64,000 nt of DNA from Falciphora oryzae (Eukaryota > Ascomycota > Sordariomycetes > Magnaporthales > Magnaporthaceae): assembly GCA_000733355.1 (NCBI GenBank), contig JNVV01000002.1, positions 201,278-265,277 on the forward strand, written 5' to 3'. The translations under genes and the position numbers were made by a program. Below the pieces are notes generated by a model. That model searched no databases. It was not told the DNA's origin and was given only the letters and a program-made list of their open reading frames with translations. This document shows positions 24,805-33,318 of the stretch, one piece after another (within the stretch, counting starts at the first letter, position 1; every line of letters starts with the position of its first letter).

Positions 24805-25618
24805 CAAAAACGTCAGTTCTACCCTTTGTTGTTTCTGTCTATCACCTTACTATTGTCACCTTTCTTGTCGGTATTTTGGGCCAATGGGTGGCGTTTGGCG
24901 TCCTGGTGCTCTTCACTCGTTGTGCCACAAAAACATTAATCGACTCGGACAGAGCAACTCTCGAATGATTGCGGAAAATCAAACTCGAAAATTATATTCC
25001 AGAGGACTTTTCAAATGTAATCCTGAACGTGATGTGCGCCCTGTCGGCTTCCCACATCCCCATTTCCACATCTTCCAGCTCGAACGATAACAAGATAAAA
25101 ACAAAAAGAAAAAGATAGGATAGACAACGAAGAAGCAAAAGCTCACTCGGCTGCCCTTCTTTGGGGCAAGCCTCGTTACGAAAACCCAGTTCTAGGTTAG
25201 GGTTTTACTACCTGGCTCCAAATCGCCGTCAACGGACGGATTCGAACCAGCGAGCTTGGGGTTTCCTGGCCCTCACCCGTGGAAGAAGGTTGTGGCATTT
25301 TTTTTATACCACGGTTTGCACCCGTTCGACCACTCGGTTTGCTGCTGTGAGCTGTTGGAAAGCAGGCTGCCGTCCGTGCATATGGGAAGGGTTCCAGAAG
25401 AGGAAGGAGAGGAAGGAATGGGCGCAAAGGGTTTTTCCAGGTTCAATGCCAACGACGCTGGGACACTGCATCTGCAACACGAACACAGACAACTATCAAA
25501 TGAAGACATAAAATATAGCCGGTTCCTGGATTCTATAGAAAACGCTAGGTACAATTTATATATTCGATACAGCAAATCACAAGCCCGCGTATCGATCCCA
25601 AAAATACCAAATCGCCCC
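24805..25618. other. Spacer between convergent genes, containing a tRNA-like relic
   Basis: About 810 bases between the 3' ends of isy1 (+) and the metallophosphatase gene (-). No protein-coding gene is supported. Minus-strand A-box and B-box-like sequences at 25238-25340 are described separately. Confidence 0.55.
25228..25340 (-). other. tRNA-like relic (A-box and B-box-like sequences; no complete cloverleaf)
   Basis: On the minus strand, GGTTCGAATCC (25238-25248) is a perfect pol III B box with a T-loop. About 75 bases upstream, CCGAGTGGTCGAACGG (25322-25337) resembles the D-arm of fungal tRNA-Ser/Leu, with a CCG/CGG stem. The spacing suits a long variable arm or an intron. However, the T stem has a C-T mismatch, the 3' acceptor CGTTGAC has no matching 5' strand, and no anticodon stem folds. 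I read it as a degraded tRNA or a tRNA-derived short element, not a working tRNA. Confidence 0.35.
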
Positions 25619-27499
25619 TTAGCAGTCGCCCTTCCAGTTCTCCTTGATCCACCCAGCCATCATCTCGGAAAAGGTGCCGTTGCGGTAAACATCCACGTCG
25701 TCCGGGCTGTAGTCACCGCCCGCGAACTTGAGCGCCAGCAGCACCCACTTCTGGATAAAGTCTATAAACACGACGTCCACGGTCTCGGGCTGCTTCTGCT
25801 TGCCGTCGCCGTCGGGCTGCGGGAAGTCGATCTCGGCCTGGACGCAGTTGGGCACGCGGTAGAAGGGCAGGGGCGAGTGCACCGCGTCGTCGCCGTCGTC
25901 CGAGATGTCGTCCTTGGTCGTGTACCCGCCCACGAGGTCCGGCTTGGCGTGGCCCTTGTTGCCGTCGTCGCCGCCGCTGCTGCTGAGCGGCTTCTGGTCC
26001 TCGTTAAAGAACATCATGCGTGTCGACGATTCCGTATCCTGCTCCTCGGACGACACGACGACGTCTTGCCTCTTCAGGTCCCACTGCTCCGGCGCGGCCA
26101 AGAACCTCACGTCCAGGCCCGTACCCGCGAAGATGGGCCCGCCCGAGTTGAGGAGCTTGATGACCTTTTGGGCGACGCCGTAGGGAACGTCGCGCACGTA
26201 GTTGAGGCCGCTGGTGAAGGGGCTGACGATCAGGGTCGAGTCGCGCGTGAAGGCGCCCTTGAAGATGTCGAACCGGATCCCGCCCGTGTTCAGGATGGCG
26301 AGGCGGGGCACCTTCTTCCGGTCCTCCCTGACGACCACAGCCGGGAGCACCTTGGTCTCGAGCCAGGTGTAGACGCTGTCATTGCCCGGGTAGGGGGTGC
26401 GGTTCATCCACAGGTCCCTCGGGGCGCAGCCGTAGCGGTCGTCGAGGCCGAGCTCGGACCGGGCGGACGTGATCATCTCGGACACCTTCTGGCCCTTCTT
26501 GGTCGGGAACGTCTTCTGGTCCAGGCCGGTGTGGTGGTAGAGGCCGAGCAGGTTGTTGTCGATGTAGCGGCGCTGGAAGGTCAGCGGGACGCCGGCCTGC
26601 TCCGAGTTCTTGAAGAGGCCGTCGAGCGACATCCAGCCGATGGTCTCAAAGTAGCGGCCGCTCGCCATGGCGTAAGCGCGCGAGTCGTACTTGACGGCGT
26701 CGCGCACGTGGGCGTGGCCGCCAAAGAAGGCGATGGGCACGAACCAGTTCTGCTTGCGGATGGCGGTGAAGATGTCGCGGAACTCCTGCATGCGCAGGCC
26801 GACATGGCCAACGATGACAAAGATGTCGGGCTTCTCGCGGATGGCCTGCTGGAACCACTCCTCCTTGATGGTCTCCTCGACGGGCTGGACGACGGTGTTG
26901 TTGGCGTTGCTGGTGAAGTCGAAGAGGAAGCCCATGGCGAGCACGTCGACCTTTTGGTTCTTGGTTTTGAAGCGGCGGAAGCGCTGGGCCATGGGCTTGC
27001 GGTGGCCGGACTCGGGCTCGATGTAGTCGAGGTTGGAGGCGATGTAGCGGCCCTTGAAGTTGGGCACCGTCTGGTTCCACTCGCGGTCGGCGGCGTCGGC
27101 CTGGTACAGCTCGTGGTTGCCGGAGCAGATGATGTCGACGTCCTGCTGGCGGAAGATGTCGTACGTGTAGCGGCCCTTGGGGCTCGAGGCGTCGTACAGG
27201 CCGTTGCCTTCGACGCGGTCGCCCGTGTCGACGAGCAGCAGATCACGGCCCTCCTTGTCGGCGCGGGCGCGCATGTGCTCGGCGAATGCGACGTAGTCGC
27301 CCCAGTCGGCCGAGTACTGCGACTCTTGCAGGTGGCCGCCGTGCCAGCCGTGCGTGTCGGTCGTGTGCAGGAAGTTGAGCTGGCCCCACTGCAGCTTCCG
27401 CATCGGCGCCGCCACGGGTTTGGCGGCCCCGGGCTGCATGGCTTGCCCGCCCGTGGCCAGCAGGGCGGCGCACCCGAGCAGGGCGGCGGTGGAGAGCAT
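25619..27499 (-). CDS. Secreted calcineurin-like metallophosphatase / 5'-nucleotidase-family protein (yeast YHR202W-like)
   Basis: A single uninterrupted frame of 626 residues. A signal peptide (about 1-20) is followed by the metallophosphatase motifs in order: TTDTHGWHGG (Asp48, His50), LLLVDTGDRVEGNG (about 87-101), CSGNHELYQ (about 125), IVGHVG (about 230) and FGGHAHVRD (about 265). These provide the expected two-metal ligands. The C-terminal half contains PRLAILNTGGIRFDIFKG and DSTLIVSPF, typical of the 5'-nucleotidase C-terminal domain that binds the nucleoside. By family it hydrolyses phosphoester bonds, probably nucleotides, in the secretory pathway, vacuole or outside the cell; the substrate is not proven. 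No GPI-type hydrophobic tail is seen. The antisense strand is open for 769 codons, a codon-bias shadow. Confidence 0.9.
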   Translation of the reverse strand: MLSTAALLGCAALLATGGQAMQPGAAKPVAAPMRKLQWGQLNFLHTTDTHGWHGGHLQESQYSADWGDYVAFAEHMRARADKEGRDLLLVDTGDRVEGNGLYDASSPKGRYTYDIFRQQDVDIICSGNHELYQADAADREWNQTVPNFKGRYIASNLDYIEPESGHRKPMAQRFRRFKTKNQKVDVLAMGFLFDFTSNANNTVVQPVEETIKEEWFQQAIREKPDIFVIVGHVGLRMQEFRDIFTAIRKQNWFVPIAFFGGHAHVRDAVKYDSRAYAMASGRYFETIGWMSLDGLFKNSEQAGVPLTFQRRYIDNNLLGLYHHTGLDQKTFPTKKGQKVSEMITSARSELGLDDRYGCAPRDLWMNRTPYPGNDSVYTWLETKVLPAVVVREDRKKVPRLAILNTGGIRFDIFKGAFTRDSTLIVSPFTSGLNYVRDVPYGVAQKVIKLLNSGGPIFAGTGLDVRFLAAPEQWDLKRQDVVVSSEEQDTESSTRMMFFNEDQKPLSSSGGDDGNKGHAKPDLVGGYTTKDDISDDGDDAVHSPLPFYRVPNCVQAEIDFPQPDGDGKQKQPETVDVVFIDFIQKWVLLALKFAGGDYSPDDVDVYRNGTFSEMMAGWIKENWKGDC

Positions 27500-28270
27500 C
27501 GTCGGCGGGCGGGTGGATGCGAAGGGAAGGCGATAATGTGGCTTGCAGGCGACTTGGCTATCTAGTCATGGCAGTAGGACAAAAGACAAACCAACCCAAG
27601 CCAGCCTGATGTTGGATCCGGTGCTTGGGGTGACTGGTGATGGTTGGAGAAGCTCCTGGCGTTGAGCTCGAGGGGAGCTCAGGCCTGAAATGCAGACGAA
27701 TGAGGTCCGAAGTTCCAGCCATTCCGCCGCATGATAAGGCGTCAGCTGCAGCCTGTAGGAACCCTGATGGTTGGTTGCCCCAGACGCTCGGCTCGGCTCA
27801 TGACGCATCACTGTGGAGACCGTCTCCTCCCCCACTGGTGCACAGTGCGCCGAGTCACGCGAAGGAACAATTGATTGGCTTTCGGGTCCTGCCGACTGCC
27901 CGATTGGGGATGAGAACCCAATCATGACTCCCGTGAAACCCCAGGCCTTCGAGGCGAATTATATCAAGGGCACTGAGCTTGGAAGATTCAAAGACTGACA
28001 CGTCGAGCATCGGTGATCTGACAGTTCAATATCATTCAAAGTGTGTACACCTTCAAACCCCCCCTATAGAAACAGTATGGACCTTTTCAACCCACATGAG
28101 CCAAAAAGGCTCGTGGAGGATGCATAGGTTCAGGAAAGAATGAAATGTCGAAAAAGACGTGATTTCGGGAAGAGGTCCCGCTTTCGAGTCGCCGCGAGGC
28201 TGCATGTTTAACGCAGTGCTCTGCTAGAGCAGTCTCTCGCGGCAGGGCGGTAGGCAAGTCACCCAGTTGC
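27500..28270. other. Intergenic region upstream of the metallophosphatase gene
   Basis: About 770 bases between the start of the metallophosphatase gene and the stop of the next minus-strand gene. No coding region, RNA or repeat was recognised. Confidence 0.55.
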
Positions 28271-28848
28271 TTAGACCGGGCGCACATGGGGCCTCAGAGC
28301 GTCGCCCAGCTGGCGGAACTGAGCCTCGCTCAGACCAGAGTACTGCAGGCAGGCCGAGCCGCACACCAGCGGGTACGGAGGGGCCACACCGCAGCCACCG
28401 GTCAGGACGGTGGAGAGGACCATGCAGGTGGCAGGGACGTTGTCGAAGCGCGCAACTAGCGAAAGATGGACGAGTTAATTCAGTGTGCTCCTAGCGGTGT
28501 GTTCGGGAAACAAAAACTTTACAACGTACCGCCGCCAGAGGGGATAGACGTTTGCACGGTAACGCCGCGCAGGTCGTTCTTGCACATGTCGAAGTTGTAC
28601 TGGGGCACGCCGCAGGGACCCGTGTTGGCAGCCGTGCTCAGCAGGCCCTCACTCTCGGCCCGCAGCATGACCGTCTCGTTGAGGGCCGGGATGATGGAGC
28701 TGGTCAGGTCCTGAACCTCGTAGGGCGAGTCGGACAAGCGCCCTACCTGGCAAGAGCCTCTAACGACGTAGCATCGAATGATTGGACCAGAGGCCTGGAT
28801 GGCGATGCCGATAGCACCAATGATAGCGGGGAGGGCAATCTGAGGCAT
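28271..28848 (-). CDS. Small hypothetical protein with an N-terminal hydrophobic segment and about eight cysteines
   Basis: Two minus-strand exons, 28530-28848 and 28271-28455, join in phase (GG|GTACG donor, ACTAG acceptor on the minus strand) to 167 residues. The N-terminus MPQIALPAIIGAIGIAIQASG is hydrophobic and could be a signal peptide or signal anchor. Cysteines come as CYVVRGSC, GPCGVPQYNFDMC, ATCM, GGCG and VCGSACLQY. I do not recognise the family. It is not a hydrophobin, because there are no CC pairs in the hydrophobin order. An alternative ATG seven codons upstream (28869) would put polar residues before the hydrophobic segment. No neighbour suggests a role. Confidence 0.7.
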
Positions 28849-30622
28849 TTTGATGGATGAATGTGTCAAGGCTGGAAGGCTGGTGTTGTAGCGAATGTGT
28901 TAGGCTGGAAGGGCGGTCTTGAAGTGAGAGAAGAGTCCTTGGTGCCGATGAGAGAAATCGTCCATGTCGGGGTGCTCATGGCCCTTCTTATATACAAGTC
29001 AGAGGCTCTATAGCAGCACCATAACCGAACAGGACCGACAAGGCTCAGGGGTAGCAGCCTGTGATCAACCAGCCAACGCAGCCTCAACTCGCGATACCGC
29101 CGTTTGTGGAAGAGACCTATGCGTCCGCAGGCATACCATTCACCCTCAGGTCCGCTATACGCTTGGACGCAACAAGGTATCGGATCCCTCAGAGGGTTAT
29201 TACCAAAAAGCCATTGCTCGGCAAGTGTGTGATGGAATCATTTCTGAGCCACCGAGCTGTAGAGCCCTTTCTGCGCCCCAGAAGATATTGGAGGCCGTGC
29301 AGGGCCGAGAGAGGCACAGCGTCCAGCACGAATGAGCGAATCCTGCGCGGCATCTTGGCGTTCGACGGCTTAAGGCCGTAAATGAAGCCATTCAGGACCC
29401 CCCAGACTCATCAAGCTGCCTGAAAGGTCTGGGCTATTGGGCCGTATCCACAAAGAAGCCCTATTTGGAGAACGCCCGATTCTCGACTGGGGTGAGCGGA
29501 GACGAAAGCGGCACAGCTCATAGACAGATGCACCGAGACAATCTGGTATTGTGGTTGCGGGACGTTCTGCATGCAGCCTTGGAGAATCCTTCGAGGCTTG
29601 TCGAGTTACGTAAACATGCACCTTTGCTGTACTGTTGTGACCAAAATGCCTCTCACTCTCAAGGTGGAGTGGAGATCAGGTTAAACAGGACCGCAGATAG
29701 AGGGAGGTGTTATGCAAGTTACAGACTACTAGGCCACCCAAAATGTGGAGGCCGATGCCACGGCCGACAAGGAGGCGAGGCTGTGGGATGTTCAAGATGA
29801 GGAACCATGAGATGTAAGACACGCAGACAGGTAGCGGCCGATCAGAAGAAGTGGGCCGCGCCACACCTATGCAACGGCCTAGATGCGCCGGCGACTTGCC
29901 TAGATAGGAGTATTATATTGCCCTTTACCGGTCGTTTTGGCCGTGGCGAGCGGGGATGATGCCACACGGCGCTGTCATCCAAGACCGTAGCCGTTCAGCT
30001 CTCCTGTACATTCCATGTTCCTACTACTCCAGTGAGGAACAGAGCTCAGGTTTGTGCACCGGTGCTTCAGGGTGCACACATCCGTTCTTTTACAGTACTC
30101 GTTTGCTGGTATGATAGCCAGGGTCGATAGACGGCTGGGAATTGTGAATGGTTCAATTTATACTCCCAGCAGGGGCTTGATGACCAAGGCTCATCTTATC
30201 CGAAACGGCCCGGGATAGTCATTTCGTTGCGCGTGTATGAGTAGCGAGACCCGCGAGGCTGATTATCCAGGGGTCCTGCCCCTGGCCGGCTGCCGGACTG
30301 GACTCGGTAAGGCTGCTGCCCGTTCTAGACATCAGCGCGTGACGTAGGATGCGCCGCGCACCGACGGACCTCTTGGCGCATGTCCGATCCTCCCTCTTGG
30401 CAAGGCGAAATCATCCCAGCCCCGCGTGGCCCCGGTTAAACGGGCGCTGCAGCACCCGCCAACTATGTCGTCCAGCGGCACAAATGCCCAATAAGCTTGT
30501 CAATCCCTCATGATCTCTCTTGGGCCCTTGCATGCCCCCCCGGGAGCTTACTGTCGACCCCTCATGCCAAGGGGTTGGTGGACACCTCTTACGTGCGGTT
30601 TACAACCATTACCTTGAGCTGG
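28849..30622. other. Intergenic region, no gene recognised
   Basis: About 1.8 kb between the divergent small-protein gene (-) and the acyltransferase gene (+). Short open stretches exist on both strands, but none has family motifs or convincing splice continuation. The part from 30440 on is open in the acyltransferase frame but lacks an ATG. Confidence 0.5.
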
Positions 30623-31840
30623 ATGGGTTTGTGGTCTTATAGATGGCTGGGCTTCATCGTGCCGTTTGCTACCTCTCCCCTCGGGGGTCCAGCCGACGGC
30701 CGTGACAACACTCAGCCCGCCATGGCGCTCGCCGGTTTCGCATGGCCAATTAGTTGGCTTTTTCTCTGGGTTCTTTTGTCCTTCCTTAGTCTACGGCAGC
30801 GGGACAGACAGCCGAGGATTGTCCTGGCTGTCCTGCACATACTCGCCGTCGCTGTCGGCCTCATCGGGGCCGATGCCGAGGTCTTGCGCAAGCTACCTCC
30901 GCTCGTCGTGCCCTTCGCCGTCTGGGGGACGGTGCACTCAACATCCATCCTCTTCTTCAGCCTGCAGACGACCACGGCTGACCTGCCCTTCGCTGAGCAG
31001 TTGAAGGCAACGGTGTTGACCTGGGCCAACATCCGGAGGCTCGACCACCGTCACAGTCTGCAGCCGCCGGCAGCACCACACACGCCAGACCTCCGGAGAC
31101 GCCTTTCGTTCGGCCTGGGCCGGATCCTTAGGGCGCTGGCCCTCTGGTTCTTCAACCGGCTCATATCCGAGGTCCTGATCACTCGGACACTCGGTTTGTT
31201 CACCATCGGCATCGCCAGCTTCCTTCCTGAACACCAGGGTCTGCTGCCCGGCGGCCCCTGGGCCTCTTCGTCGCACCTGACGCGCGCGGACCTCGTTCTC
31301 CGCGCCATCACGAGCACGCACTGGATCTGGTGCACCTACCACGGCCTGACGGTGGCGCACCACGTGTGCGCTGCCATCTTCGTCTCCGTGCTGGCCTGGG
31401 ACCCGCCCGAGGCCTGGGCGTCGTCGTCGCGGCCGCTGTTCGGCTCCGTCTGGGAGGCGTACACCCTCCGGCGCTTCTGGGGCGTGTTTTGGCAGCGGCT
31501 CCACGTGGCGCCCTTTTCCGCCCACACGCCCTCGCGGCTCCCCAAGGAGCTCCGGGCGCTGTGGTTCTTTGTCCTCTCTGCGGGCTGCCACGCGCTGGCG
31601 AACTGGGCACTGTACCGCGAATCGTGCGCCCTGTCCGAGCTGCGCTTTTTCGTGACGAACTGGGCGGTCTGTTGTTTGGAGACGGTATTGGGAGTGGACC
31701 GTGGCGGGAAGGCAGCCGCCAAGCCGGGCGGTGCAGTCGCTTCTTTGGGTAGGCGGATCGCGGGTCTTGGCTTCGTTTGGGCCTTCTTCTTTTGCACGGT
31801 TCCCGCGTGGCAGTATCCCATAGTCTTGGCTGGTATATAG
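30623..31840 (+). CDS. Wax-synthase-like membrane O-acyltransferase (fungal MBOAT-type family)
   Basis: The frame is open from 30440, but its first ATG is at 30623, giving about 405 residues. Several hydrophobic spans are visible (for example ISWLFLWVLLSFLSL, IVLAVLHILAVAVGLIGA, LRALWFFVLSAGCHALANWAL). The decisive motif is the wax-synthase signature PLFGSVWEAYTLRRFWGVFWQRL (shown in part: AYTLRRFWGVFWQRL), followed by a conserved His in a membrane segment (SAGCHALANW). By family such enzymes transfer acetyl or longer acyl groups to alcohol groups and are common tailoring enzymes of fungal metabolites. The start is uncertain: either the 30623 ATG is used, or an unseen upstream exon or an indel supplies the N-terminus. 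No polyketide or terpene core gene is nearby, so the substrate is unknown. Confidence 0.75.
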   Translation: MGLWSYRWLGFIVPFATSPLGGPADGRDNTQPAMALAGFAWPISWLFLWVLLSFLSLRQRDRQPRIVLAVLHILAVAVGLIGADAEVLRKLPPLVVPFAVWGTVHSTSILFFSLQTTTADLPFAEQLKATVLTWANIRRLDHRHSLQPPAAPHTPDLRRRLSFGLGRILRALALWFFNRLISEVLITRTLGLFTIGIASFLPEHQGLLPGGPWASSSHLTRADLVLRAITSTHWIWCTYHGLTVAHHVCAAIFVSVLAWDPPEAWASSSRPLFGSVWEAYTLRRFWGVFWQRLHVAPFSAHTPSRLPKELRALWFFVLSAGCHALANWALYRESCALSELRFFVTNWAVCCLETVLGVDRGGKAAAKPGGAVASLGRRIAGLGFVWAFFFCTVPAWQYPIVLAGI

Positions 31841-32145
31841 TATTCCTAAACTTAAAAAAAATGCCGTTATTATGGTAGATAAGAATACAGCGGAGTTTTT
31901 GAAGTGCTACGAGAATAAAGGAATCCTCAAGACGGTGGAAGATGGTATGTTATTTGGGGGGTCACAAGGTGCTCTTACACGAGCGGTGCCCAACGTCAAA
32001 TCTTGGCTTGCAGCAACACAGCCCCGCCGACCTGCATGTGGTCAACCACTCTCGTGTTATAAAACTGTGCGCATGTCCCCTCGCCCATTTTACAGCGACT
32101 CGCCTCCATCGCTCAGCCCTCCAATATTCCACTTGAGACAACACC
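31841..32145. other. Short intergenic region between tandem genes
   Basis: 305 bases between the acyltransferase stop and the next plus-strand ATG. No gene is supported; it must contain the downstream promoter. Confidence 0.5.
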
Positions 32146-33132
32146 ATGTCAGACACCAAGGAGCCTGCTGCCATGCCAGACGCCAAGGAGCCAGTCACCA
32201 TGGCAGGCACCGAGGAACCAGCCGACACGTCTCTTCCGTCCTACAGCGACGCCTCGCAGCCAGGCCAGGACCTCATCCCGCCCACGAAGCTCGTCCTCAA
32301 CGGCCAGGAGATCCGCGAGGAGGCGCCAGACTCGCCGCCGCTGTACAGCCTCAGCCTGGGCCTCTCCGGCGTCTCGGAAATCACCACCGAGGTGGAGCTG
32401 TCGCGCATCGAGCCCAAGCGGGCCGGCCCGGGCCGCGAGCGCCACATATACCACCTGCGGCACATGCGCCGGACGCCGGGCGGCTACGAGAGGCTGCCGT
32501 CCGAGTCGCCGCGCTACTACATCCAGCGCGCGAGCGGCCGCATCCCGGGCCCCGCGGCCGTGGGGGTCAAGAAGGGCCGCTCGCTGATCCCCGGGAAACC
32601 GGCGAAATCGACCGCTGTGCCCGTCGACTTGTCTGGCAAAGACAGCAAGTTCGGCATCCCTACGTTCGAAAAGAAGGCCGACGCTGTCTTTACCAGCAAC
32701 GGGCGGGAATGGACTAATCCGCAGGGGAGCGTCGTGGCTCTCATGCACGACGACAAGGATGATAGCCAGCACACCTTGGTCGTGACAGCCACCCTACCAC
32801 GCGCCCAGTTCGAGATGCTGGTGGCTCTGTGGTGCTGCCACGTCTGGGAGTTTGCCGTGACCAATGCTCCAAAAACCCACGAAGGGATGGATGGAGGTAA
32901 CTATTTAGGTTCCGAACTAGCCTATATTGGTTCCAGGAGTGTGATGGCTGACTTGAGGCCGAACATCTAGTGGCGAGGAAGATTAAGCTGGCTAAAGATT
33001 TCGGATGGACGCCGGCGGCCACGGGACCAGGTATGTCGCCATTACACGAATTGATCTCGGTCCGACACGTCCGCAATGATTAGGAGCTGACAAGCGTTTC
33101 TAGTGGGCGGCGGAGGAGGAGCGGGTTTCTAG
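32146..33132 (+). CDS. Uncharacterised fungal protein with PY motif and Gly-rich C-terminus
   Basis: Three exons, 32146-32896, 32971-33030 and 33104-33132, give 279 residues; both small introns keep phase. The N-terminus has three near-identical units (DTKEPAAMP, DAKEPVTMA, GTEEPADTS), then LPSYSDA and PPLYSLS, the latter a PPxY-type WW-domain-binding motif. The middle is basic and aromatic (RERHIYHLRHMRRTPGGYERLP, RYYIQRASGR) and a more globular part follows (ADAVFTSNGREW, LVVTATLPRAQFEMLVALWCC). The tail reads DFGWTPAATGPVGGGGGAGF. There is no signal peptide or membrane span. I do not recognise a named domain. The PY motif suggests, but does not prove, contact with a Rsp5-type ubiquitin ligase. 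Confidence 0.78.
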
Positions 33133-33318
33133 GTAGAGGAGGAGGCACGACATGCCTGCGAAGTCTCGATCGCCCAGAACTTATGCGGATTCAACTTTAC
33201 TATCTTTCTGTGATCTCCCCTTTCTGTCCGCATCGCTTCCGGACTAGATTCCATATCTTAGAAACTAAATATCCCGGCATACAACCACACTACATGTGCA
33301 GGTGTCTAGACCTAGCGT

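Noticed and set aside
25256..27565. 769-codon open frame on the plus strand, antisense to the metallophosphatase gene
   Set aside because: Val/Leu/Arg/Asp-biased sequence with no motif; it mirrors the third-position GC bias of the real gene, whose metal-binding motifs are intact.
28271..28848. Hydrophobin
   Set aside because: Eight or so cysteines, but no CC doublets in the required C-CC-C-C-CC-C order.
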